Assembly (NCBI GenBank): GCA_003522805.1
Contig: DPIB01000058.1
Span: 1 to 10,006, forward strand
From: Fervidobacterium sp.
GTDB taxonomy: Bacteria; Thermotogota; Thermotogae; Thermotogales; Fervidobacteriaceae
DNA: 10,006 bases
Direction: 5' to 3'
Part shown: positions 1-6,267 of the stretch, one piece after another
How positions within the stretch are numbered: position 1 is the stretch's first letter
Layout of the letters: each line of letters begins with the position of its first letter
Notes under the pieces: generated by a model
Databases searched by the model: none
What the model was told of the DNA's origin: nothing
Seen by the model: only the letters and a program-made list of their open reading frames with translations
Position numbers and translations under genes: made by a program

Positions 1-23
1 GATTATGGAGAGAGGGGTAATTA

Positions 24-278
24 ATGGATTTAGAAGATATACTCAAACTCGAAGAGGAAGAAATTGAGAAACTAAAGTTCAAAGAACTCATGGAAATGAT
101 AGATTTTATAAAAACATCCTTCGTTTCAACAGATTTAGACGTAGAAGTGCAGATCAAACTTTACTCTAAAGCCATAATACTTCTAATGAAGGCTCGGGAA
201 AAATTATCAGCGATTAAGAAACAGAAAGAAGAAATCGACAAGATGTATGAAGAATTTGTGAGGAAAATGGATCAATAA
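24..278 (+). CDS. xseB: Probable exodeoxyribonuclease VII small subunit (XseB-like)
   Basis: An 84-residue, highly charged and almost entirely helical protein. XseB is the small subunit of exodeoxyribonuclease VII, which together with XseA degrades single-stranded DNA in the cytoplasm. The family pattern is visible: an N-terminal helix with a motif like FKELMEMIDFI (about residues 19-29), a short connector, a second helix beginning VQIKLYSKAIILLMKARE (about 42-59), and a Lys/Glu-rich C-terminal coil. The length fits the usual 65-85 residues. The ATG follows GAGGGG (12-17) with six bases between. Two frames end just upstream, at 18-20 and 22-24; the second overlaps the start as TAATG, so the gene is probably coupled to an upstream gene, which in many bacteria is xseA. 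The match is by pattern only and the sequence is divergent, so another small coiled-coil protein remains possible. Confidence 0.6.
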   Translation: MDLEDILKLEEEEIEKLKFKELMEMIDFIKTSFVSTDLDVEVQIKLYSKAIILLMKAREKLSAIKKQKEEIDKMYEEFVRKMDQ

Positions 279-330
279 GATTCAATAAGTAAGGCATTGA
301 AAATTCAAGAATAGTGGGGGGTAAGGACAC

Positions 331-1071
331 TTGAAAAGGGATAAATATTTCTTCCAGAAGTTTCCAACTTTGCCTATAGTGGGTATAATAATAGCTATAG
401 TACTTTTGCTAATCGATTTGCCAAGTGACTTCATTGGCAAGTATACACCTATAGCTAAGGTAACGATACTTGTTATTGGCAATATCATTCTTATATTTGG
501 TGTTATAGAAATAGTATCGTATATCATCAAGCTTTTATCTATGAGGGATTTTAAGAATAACCTTGAAGAAGTCAAAAACAATGCAATTAGTGAAATCAAA
601 AAGACAAACTCTGTTTTTATAGCTGACTTCCTTTCGTTCAGACCTTGGATGAGTGATGAGTACTTCGTCAAATCAAAAGATGGCGTACCGAGATATTTCT
701 ATCCGATGTACCTTGTGATATTCTCAGTTGGTGATGATATTTTATTTGTTAACGAGATAAAAATAAATGTGTCTCAAAAGACATGGAGTTTAGCAGGCTA
801 CCATGCTATCCCACTTGAGGCGATAAGTTCTGTTGGCCTCGTTCAAGATAGGATACTCTTCACAAATTATAATGGAGACAATTCCGCAACGGTATATTTT
901 ATCGAAATAGCAACTACAGGTGGAAGCATAAGAATAGCGCTTTTTGAAGAAGAAATACTCTCAAGCAATGGTGAGATCAAAACCATTCGAGATGAATTCA
1001 TGTCCAAAATAGTTTTTCTGATTAGAACAGTTGGTAAGGGAAGAATACAGAGGCATAATTTCCTAATTTGA
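331..1071 (+). CDS. Two-helix membrane protein of unknown function
   Basis: A 246-residue protein I do not recognise. Two hydrophobic segments at about residues 15-30 and 42-67 form a hairpin with a very short loop. A charged linker (71-95) and a soluble C-terminal part of about 150 residues follow. The C-terminal part alternates hydrophobic and polar residues as in beta strands (for example PLEAISSVGL near 161-170, then ILFTNY and GGSIRIALF), which is reminiscent of bacterial PH-like domains; that is inference from pattern only. The TTG start at 331 is chosen because a purine-rich GGGGGGTAAGG (316-326) precedes it, no earlier in-frame start fits, and the reading frame is intact through both helices. 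It lies 52 bases after the XseB-like gene on the same strand and may be cotranscribed with it. No enzymatic motif is visible. Confidence 0.75.
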   Translation: MKRDKYFFQKFPTLPIVGIIIAIVLLLIDLPSDFIGKYTPIAKVTILVIGNIILIFGVIEIVSYIIKLLSMRDFKNNLEEVKNNAISEIKKTNSVFIADFLSFRPWMSDEYFVKSKDGVPRYFYPMYLVIFSVGDDILFVNEIKINVSQKTWSLAGYHAIPLEAISSVGLVQDRILFTNYNGDNSATVYFIEIATTGGSIRIALFEEEILSSNGEIKTIRDEFMSKIVFLIRTVGKGRIQRHNFLI

Positions 1072-1078
1072 TTAACTT

Positions 1079-1120
1079 TAAACTATTTCGTTTTATTTTT
1101 TGAAATATCCGTATAGTTTA
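1079..1120 (+). terminator. Possible weak terminator after the membrane-protein gene
   Basis: Arms TAAACTAT (1079-1086) and ATAGTTTA (1113-1120) are perfect inverse complements. A second nested pair, ATTTC (1085-1089) / GAAAT (1102-1106), could form instead of the inner end of the outer pair. The stem is AT-only apart from one or two pairs, the loop is long, and the T-rich run lies inside the loop rather than after the stem, so this is a poor intrinsic terminator. It is placed suitably, eight bases after the stop codon. Confidence 0.2.
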
Positions 1121-1133
1121 GGAAAATCAAATA

Positions 1134-1163
1134 TTGAAATAAATTAGTATTTTGTGATAAAAT
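1134..1163 (+). promoter_or_regulatory. Candidate promoter of the transporter operon
   Basis: TTGAAA (1134-1139) as -35, an 18-base spacer, and TAAAAT (1158-1163) as -10, preceded by TG at 1155-1156 in the extended -10 position. Both hexamers are close to the bacterial housekeeping consensus (TTGACA / TATAAT). It is the best pair in the region between 1072 and 1408. In such AT-rich DNA chance matches are common, and no transcription start is known here. Confidence 0.45.
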
Positions 1164-1355
1164 ATAAGATAACCAGATAGCAAATTTTAACATCACGAAT
1201 TTAGTAGAAAATTTTAAGAGTACTTTACAAGAGTGAATAATTGCATTTATTTTGTTTGTATGGCTACCTTACACATTATTATACATTAGAGATTATGACC
1301 ACTCTCAAAAAATCCTTTAATCTAAGTGAAAAGACAGTTATGGAAAGTAACACAG

Positions 1356-1378
1356 CAAAGTTGTAGGATCAAACTTTG
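1356..1378. promoter_or_regulatory. Perfect inverted repeat, possible repressor operator
   Basis: CAAAGTT (1356-1362) and AACTTTG (1372-1378) are exact inverse complements separated by nine bases, giving a 23-base dyad. It ends 14 bases before the AAGGAGG ribosome site of the first transporter gene. Two seven-base arms about one and a half helical turns apart fit a dimeric repressor site. In Thermotogae many sugar operons are controlled by ROK- or LacI-family repressors, so a sugar-responsive operator is plausible; no regulator gene is in the window. The alternative is a small RNA hairpin in the leader. Confidence 0.35.
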
Positions 1379-1391
1379 AAAAGAGTATTAC

Positions 1392-1398
1392 AAGGAGG
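1392..1398 (+). promoter_or_regulatory. Ribosome binding site deciding the first ATPase start
   Basis: AAGGAGG, a near-perfect Shine-Dalgarno sequence, lies 10 bases before the TTG at 1409. The earlier in-frame TTG at 1376 has no such site and would translate through this one, so 1409 is the better start. Confidence 0.7.
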
Positions 1399-1408
1399 AC
1401 TGGTAGAT

Positions 1409-2407
1409 TTGGAATCTATACTTACTGTCAGGAATCTGAGCACTTGGTTTTATCTCGAAGAAGGAGTATTGAAGGCAGTAAACGATGTTTCATTTGAACT
1501 CTCAAAAGATGAAGTTCTTGGAATTGTGGGGGAAACTGGTTCAGGCAAAAGTATAACTGTTCGGAGTGTAATGCGTCTCATTCACCATCCTGGCAAGATA
1601 GTAAGTGGTGAGATCATCTATAGGGGACGAGGGAAAGAGGAAGACATTCTTAAAATGAGTGAAGATGAACTTACACACATAAGAGGCCAAGAGATATCGA
1701 TGATATTCCAAGACCCTCTAACTTCTCTTAACCCTCTCTACACAATAGGGGATCAACTCATTGAAACGATCATGCAACACCAAGATGTAGACAGATCCAC
1801 TGCTTGGAAATTAGCTGTTGAAATGCTCGATAAAGTACAGATACCAGAACCGGAAAAGAGGATGAACTCGTATCCTTTTGAATTCAGTGGTGGAATGAAA
1901 CAAAGGGTTGTTATAGCAATTGCACTTTCTTGTAATCCAAAGATACTAATTGCAGACGAACCGACAACGGCACTTGATGTTACCATCCAAGCACAAGTTC
2001 TGGACTTAATGAAGCAATTACAAACTGAAATGCGCACGGGGACTCTGTTTATAACACATGATCTCGGTGTCATATCTGCTATGGCGGATAGAGTCATGGT
2101 TCTATACGGTGGTAGACAGATGGAACTTGCGCAGGCAGAAGACGTTTTCCATAAACCTAGCCATCCTTACACACATATGCTTTTAAGATCAATACCACGT
2201 GCTGATATAAAGCAAGATGCACTTGAATCGATACCTGGTCAACCTCCGAGGATGATTGACGTGCCCGATGTCTGCCCGTTTGCACCAAGGTGTCCAAGAA
2301 GGCTTGACAAATGTTCTAAAGAACTACCAAAACTTGAAGAGTTCGAACCGACTCACTACGTAAGATGCTTTAATCCAGTACCGGCTGGAGGGGATTTATA
2401 TGCCTAA
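1409..2407 (+). CDS. ABC transporter ATP-binding protein, OppD type (oligosaccharide uptake)
   Basis: A 332-residue cytoplasmic ATPase of the Opp/Dpp type, one of two nucleotide-binding subunits that drive uptake. Visible motifs (numbered from the TTG at 1409): Walker A GETGSGKS 41-48, Q-loop glutamine 101 in FQDPLTSLNP, signature FSGGMKQR 159-166, Walker B ILIADEP 179-185, and switch histidine 217 in THD. The C-terminal oligopeptide-transporter extension carries cysteines at 289, 295, 302 and 320 (C-X5-C-X6-C-X17-C), a pattern reported to bind an iron-sulphur cluster in some OppD/DppD proteins. The TTG at 1409 follows AAGGAGG; the in-frame TTG at 1376 would add 11 residues not typical of the family. 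The stop overlaps the next ATPase gene by eight bases. Neighbouring GH130 and GH5 genes suggest a beta-oligosaccharide substrate rather than peptides. Confidence 0.92.
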   Translation: MESILTVRNLSTWFYLEEGVLKAVNDVSFELSKDEVLGIVGETGSGKSITVRSVMRLIHHPGKIVSGEIIYRGRGKEEDILKMSEDELTHIRGQEISMIFQDPLTSLNPLYTIGDQLIETIMQHQDVDRSTAWKLAVEMLDKVQIPEPEKRMNSYPFEFSGGMKQRVVIAIALSCNPKILIADEPTTALDVTIQAQVLDLMKQLQTEMRTGTLFITHDLGVISAMADRVMVLYGGRQMELAQAEDVFHKPSHPYTHMLLRSIPRADIKQDALESIPGQPPRMIDVPDVCPFAPRCPRRLDKCSKELPKLEEFEPTHYVRCFNPVPAGGDLYA

Positions 2408-3440
2408 GAATGAAGTTATCGAGAAATCTGAGAAATATAGTGCTCCTAAAGATGAAGTTGTTGTAAGAGTAGAGAACTTGAAGAAGTACTTTCCTATATA
2501 CAAAGGCTTCTTAGTGAAGAAGCATGTTGAAGATGTTAAGGCAATAGACGACATATCATTTGAGGTAAAACGTGGAGAAACATTTGCACTTGTCGGAGAA
2601 TCTGGATGTGGAAAGACAACAACTGCAAGAACGATGCTAAGATTAACTGACCCAACTGATGGTAGAATAGAGATACTAGGAACTGATATCTCTAATCTAT
2701 CACGAAACGAATTACTTCCTTTTAGGAGGAAGATGCAGATAGTTTTCCAGAACCCAATCGGTTCATTAAACCCAAGGATGACTGTTGGTCAGATATTGAC
2801 AGAACCAATGCTTTTCCATAAAATAGTAAGCAATCAACAAGAAGCAAATGAAAAGGCCGTAGAGCTCTTGAGAATGGTTGGTTTGAAACCATTTCATATG
2901 GACAGATATCCTCACCAATTCAGTGGTGGTCAAAAACAGAGAATAGCTATAGCAAGGGCTTTGAGCGTTAATCCTGAAATAATTTATCTTGACGAGCCAA
3001 CATCTGCATTAGATGTTTCGGTTCAAGCACAGATAGTGAACTTACTATTAGATTTTCAAAAAAGGCTAGGGCTTACCTACATCTTCATATCACACAACCT
3101 TGCGCTTGTAAGGTTCATAAGTGACAACGTAGGTGTTATGTATCTTGGAAGAATAGTTGAAATGGGAGATGTTAACGAAGTTTTTGATAATCCTCTTCAT
3201 CCATACACAAAGGCATTGCTTTCGGCATCACCGATTCCTGACCCTGCAATTGAAAAGAAGAGGAAAAGAATAATACTAACGGGTAATGTCCCAAGCCCGA
3301 TTATTAGGCCAGAAGGTTGCTTCTTCCATCCAAGATGTCCTTTCAGGATGGAACAGTGTGATAAGGCATATCCGGAGATGAAATCAGTTTCTGAGAATCA
3401 CCAGGTTGCATGCTACCTGGTAGATAAAAGGGAGGTGTAA
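2400..3440 (+). CDS. ABC transporter ATP-binding protein, OppF type (oligosaccharide uptake)
   Basis: A 346-residue second ATPase, expected to pair with the OppD-type subunit beneath the two permeases. Motifs: Walker A GESGCGKT 66-73, Q-loop glutamine 117 in FQNPIGSLNP, signature FSGGQKQR 174-181, Walker B IIYLDEP 194-200, and switch histidine 232 in SHNLAL; Asn after the His, in place of the usual Asp, is common in OppF proteins. The N-terminal insertion IYKGFLVKKHVEDVKA (about 33-48) is also typical of OppF. C-terminal cysteines 307, 313, 320 and 338 have exactly the spacing seen in the partner ATPase. The ATG overlaps the end of the preceding gene and has its own GGAGGGGA site (2387-2394), six bases upstream, so the two are probably translationally coupled. 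All catalytic motifs are intact. Confidence 0.92.
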   Translation: MPKNEVIEKSEKYSAPKDEVVVRVENLKKYFPIYKGFLVKKHVEDVKAIDDISFEVKRGETFALVGESGCGKTTTARTMLRLTDPTDGRIEILGTDISNLSRNELLPFRRKMQIVFQNPIGSLNPRMTVGQILTEPMLFHKIVSNQQEANEKAVELLRMVGLKPFHMDRYPHQFSGGQKQRIAIARALSVNPEIIYLDEPTSALDVSVQAQIVNLLLDFQKRLGLTYIFISHNLALVRFISDNVGVMYLGRIVEMGDVNEVFDNPLHPYTKALLSASPIPDPAIEKKRKRIILTGNVPSPIIRPEGCFFHPRCPFRMEQCDKAYPEMKSVSENHQVACYLVDKREV

Positions 3441-3442
3441 GT

Positions 3443-5170
3443 ATGAGGAAGGTTCTCGTAACACTTTTTGTTTCTTTGCTAGTTATTTTCTCATTTGCAG
3501 CCTACATCGGTGAAGACGCTACAGGTAAGAAAGGTGGTACACTTACTGTTGGAACGTTGAGCGGTCCAAGGACTCTCAACGACACGGTTTCTAAAGAGAC
3601 GAGCTCATCTGATGTTATCACGATGTTCATGGGTTATGGTGGTACACTTATCGAGATGGATGAAAACGGTAACTTCTATCCAGCTCTTGCTGAAAAATGG
3701 GATGGGCCACGCCTAACGAAAGATGGCGGTATGGAAATCATTTGGTATCTCAGAAAAGGTGTTAAGTGGAGTGACGGTAAGCCATTCACGGCAGATGACG
3801 TTGTTTTCACACTTAACGATGTGTATGTAAATCCAGATATTGTAAGTTCATTCAAAGATATTCTTAGAAGTACGAATGACTATCTACCAAAGGCAACAAA
3901 GATCAACGACTACACAGTCAGAATGTACTATCCTGAACCGTTCAGACTTGCTCTCAGATACCTTGGCGGAATGTACATATTCCCAAAACACGTAGCTGAG
4001 TCATGGGTTAAGAACAAGAAATTTGCCGAATTCTGGACGGTAGATTCGATCAATAAAAAGGAAATAGTGGCACTTGGGCCGTTTATCCCTGTCGAATACG
4101 TACCAGACCAATACGTGAGATTCACTGCAAACCCGAACTACTGGAAAAAAGACAAGAGCGGTACGCAGCTTCCATATCTCAAAGAATTCATTTTCAAGAT
4201 CATATCTTCACAAGATGCAATGAAACTTGCATTTGAAAATGGAGAAATAGATATCTATTCACCAAGAGGAACAGAATTCGCATACTTTAAAGAAAACGAA
4301 AAGAAATTCAACATCACAGTTCTATCATACGGCCCAGCGTATGGAACGGAATTTATAACATTCAACTGGAACAACAAAGACGAAGCAAAAAGAGATTGGT
4401 TCAGAAATGTTCACTTCAGAAAAGCAGTTGCATACGCAATGGACAAGAAAAAGATAATAGACACACTCTACAACGGACTCGCAATAGAACAATGGTCGCC
4501 GGTTTCCATGGCTTCACCGTATTACAACGAAAAAGTCACAGTAAAATACCCATATGATCTGAACAAAGCAAAGGCAGAACTTAAGCTTGGAGGATTTACA
4601 TGGGACAAAAACGGAAAACTTCTCGATAGCAAGGGTAGACCTGTCAAATTCATGATTGAAACGAATGCAGGTAACAAAGTTCGTGAAGGTATGGCAAACA
4701 TCATTGCATCAGCTCTTAAGCAACTTGGAATGGATATAACGATGATCCCTGGCGACTTCAATACGATGGTCAACAGAATGCTCAACGTTGGTGACTGGGA
4801 TGCCATAATCATTGGACTTACTGGAGGAGACGAACCACAGGGTGGAAACAACGTATGGGCACTTGATGGTTCACTTCACTTCTGGAATCTGTCACCAGAG
4901 CTTGCAGACTGGGTAGATCCTAAGATATACACCATTCCCGACTTTGAAAAACAGATCGATAAGATATTCAAAGAAAACGTGAGAATACTCGACGATAAAG
5001 TCGTGAAAGACTACTGGGCACAATTCCAAAAACTCGCATCTGAAAATATTCCACTTGTTTACACAGTCAACAGTCTAAGACTATATGCATGGCGCAACAC
5101 CTTGAAGAACGTTAGAATAGGGTTGTTGCAAGGTACACTTTGGAACGCTGATTGGCTGTACAAGGAGTAA
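3443..5170 (+). CDS. Extracytoplasmic oligosaccharide-binding protein, SBP family 5
   Basis: A 575-residue substrate-binding protein of the family 5 (Opp/Dpp) type, expected to capture oligosaccharides outside the membrane and deliver them to the permeases. The N-terminus is a signal peptide: MRK, a hydrophobic core to about residue 18, and a probable cleavage near SFA-AY (19-20). No lipobox cysteine follows, so it is likely a free secreted protein, not a lipoprotein. Family hallmarks are VKWSDGKPFTADDVVFT (107-123), ANPNYWKK (229-236) and FRKAVAYAMDKKKI (325-338). The length is at the upper end for the family. ATG follows GGGAGGTG (3430-3437), which lies in the end of the preceding gene, two bases upstream. 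Codons ending in C (AAC, GAC, TTC, TAC) are noticeably frequent compared with the ATPase genes, fitting high expression. Family 5 proteins in Thermotogae often bind beta-glucosides or beta-mannosides; the ligand here is inferred from the neighbours. Confidence 0.9.
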   Translation: MRKVLVTLFVSLLVIFSFAAYIGEDATGKKGGTLTVGTLSGPRTLNDTVSKETSSSDVITMFMGYGGTLIEMDENGNFYPALAEKWDGPRLTKDGGMEIIWYLRKGVKWSDGKPFTADDVVFTLNDVYVNPDIVSSFKDILRSTNDYLPKATKINDYTVRMYYPEPFRLALRYLGGMYIFPKHVAESWVKNKKFAEFWTVDSINKKEIVALGPFIPVEYVPDQYVRFTANPNYWKKDKSGTQLPYLKEFIFKIISSQDAMKLAFENGEIDIYSPRGTEFAYFKENEKKFNITVLSYGPAYGTEFITFNWNNKDEAKRDWFRNVHFRKAVAYAMDKKKIIDTLYNGLAIEQWSPVSMASPYYNEKVTVKYPYDLNKAKAELKLGGFTWDKNGKLLDSKGRPVKFMIETNAGNKVREGMANIIASALKQLGMDITMIPGDFNTMVNRMLNVGDWDAIIIGLTGGDEPQGGNNVWALDGSLHFWNLSPELADWVDPKIYTIPDFEKQIDKIFKENVRILDDKVVKDYWAQFQKLASENIPLVYTVNSLRLYAWRNTLKNVRIGLLQGTLWNADWLYKE

Positions 5171-5182
5171 GAATTTAACATT

Positions 5183-5204
5183 TGGGCGGGCTATCGCCCG
5201 CCCA
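5183..5204 (+). terminator. GC-rich hairpin after the binding-protein gene
   Basis: GGGCGGGC (5184-5191), loop TATC, GCCCGCCC (5196-5203): a perfect eight-pair GC stem, extended to nine by T5183-A5204, starting 13 bases after the stop codon. The tail ATTAATTCTATT is only moderately T-rich, so it may terminate transcription partially or act as a 3' stabiliser. Because the permease genes follow in the same direction, it probably sets a higher mRNA level for the binding protein than for the membrane subunits. Confidence 0.75.
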
Positions 5205-5286
5205 TTAATTCTATTAGTTCTGTTAGCTCATTATTCACGTACTTGAGTTTTGAAGCTTACGAAACCTAAAGGAGAGGTGAACTGGG

Positions 5287-6252
5287 TTGGTTAAGTACAT
5301 AGCCCGCAGGTTGCTAATAATGATTCCTGAACTATGGATAATTACAGTGATAGTTTTCACGTTGATTCAGCTATCACCTGGTACATTCTTAGACCAGTAC
5401 AGGTTGGACCCATCCATTTCCACAGAGACTCTAAAGGCAATGGAAAAGGAACTGGGGCTTGACAAACCAGCTGTTGTCCAATATTTCTACTGGTTAGGAA
5501 AGTTGGTGAGACTTGATTTCGGATATTCCTTCTATTACAGGAGACCAGTGGTTGATCTGATCGCAGAGAGATTACTTGGAACATTTGTTCTATCTTTGTA
5601 TTCCTTTGTTATATCTTGGATCATTGGAGTTGTATTGGGGATTGTATCTGCATTGAAGAAGTACACAGCAACTGATAAGATACTCACGGTTGTCGCATTT
5701 AGTGGATTGGCCCTTCCTGTATTCTTCCTTGCACTTATCTTGCTTTACGTAGCAGCACGCACAGGCTGGTTCCCAATCGGAGGTATGTATAGCCCAGAGA
5801 CATCGAGAATGGATGTTTGGAGTGCTTTCAAAGATATATTATGGAGGCTACAACTTCCTGGCTTTGCTCTTACATTCGGTAGTTTTGCAGGTTTGATGAG
5901 ATATCAAAGAGGAAGTCTACTGGATGTTATGAATGAGGACTATGTGGAATTTGCAAGAGCGAAAGGAATGCCCGAAAGGGTTGTCATATACAGACATGCT
6001 TTAAGGAATGCCATAAATCCTCTGATAACTATGTTCGGTGGGAGCTTGGCAGGACTTCTAAGTGGCGCAGTTATCACCGAGACTATATTTTCTTGGCCTG
6101 GATTGGGTAGATTAACATATCAAGCTCTTCTTCAAAAAGACTACTATGTTGTCATGGCAAGCACGGTCATAAGCACGGTACTTTTAGTCGTTGGAAACCT
6201 TGTCGGCGATATCTTGCTAGCCGCGGTAGATCCAAGGATTAGATACGAATAA
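5287..6252 (+). CDS. ABC transporter permease, OppB type
   Basis: A 321-residue inner-membrane permease, normal length for OppB/DppB. It begins with the family's characteristic MVKYIARRLLIMIPELW and first membrane helix (about 9-29), followed by an extracytoplasmic stretch with LSPG and LGLDKPAVVQYFYWL. Further membrane helices lie at about 99-122, 134-157, 188-208, 244-263 and 286-312. The cytoplasmic coupling (EAA-type) loop is EFARAKGMPERVVIYRHALR (221-240), which contacts an ATPase subunit. It ends with the family-typical D-P-R near 315-317. The TTG start at 5287 follows AAAGGAGAGGTGA (5268-5280). The 116-base gap from the binding-protein gene contains the GC hairpin and no convincing separate promoter. 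It pairs with the OppC-type subunit 15 bases downstream. Confidence 0.92.
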   Translation: MVKYIARRLLIMIPELWIITVIVFTLIQLSPGTFLDQYRLDPSISTETLKAMEKELGLDKPAVVQYFYWLGKLVRLDFGYSFYYRRPVVDLIAERLLGTFVLSLYSFVISWIIGVVLGIVSALKKYTATDKILTVVAFSGLALPVFFLALILLYVAARTGWFPIGGMYSPETSRMDVWSAFKDILWRLQLPGFALTFGSFAGLMRYQRGSLLDVMNEDYVEFARAKGMPERVVIYRHALRNAINPLITMFGGSLAGLLSGAVITETIFSWPGLGRLTYQALLQKDYYVVMASTVISTVLLVVGNLVGDILLAAVDPRIRYE

Positions 6253-6267
6253 GGAGGGCTTGAAGAA

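Larger units (their letters stand above)
1072..1408 (+). other. AT-rich noncoding region and leader of the transporter operon
   Basis: About 340 bases without a convincing gene, strongly AT-rich. It contains, in order: a weak inverted repeat TAAACTAT (1079-1086) / ATAGTTTA (1113-1120) just after the membrane-protein gene; a promoter candidate at 1134-1163; a weaker -10-like TATTAT at 1277-1282; a small imperfect hairpin TTAG-AG-ATTA (1286-1295) / TAATCTAA (1318-1325); and a perfect inverted repeat at 1356-1378 ahead of the first transporter gene. If the promoter at 1134-1163 is the main one, the mRNA leader is about 240 bases. No known riboswitch could be recognised. Confidence 0.6.

Noticed and set aside
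1..24. Tail of an upstream gene (possibly xseA)
   Set aside because: Two frames end here, at 18-20 and 22-24, with only five to seven codons visible; neither gives a recognisable C-terminus, so no feature was called.
282..671. Minus-strand open frame of 129 codons
   Set aside because: It lies opposite the membrane-protein gene, has no family pattern, and is best explained as its shadow.
1286..1325. Riboswitch in the operon leader
   Set aside because: Only a weak bulged AT stem is seen; no conserved riboswitch core could be recognised.
1376..1408. TTG at 1376 as the start of the OppD-type ATPase
   Set aside because: No Shine-Dalgarno site precedes it, it overlaps the inverted repeat, and the added 11 residues run through a strong AAGGAGG site that serves the TTG at 1409.
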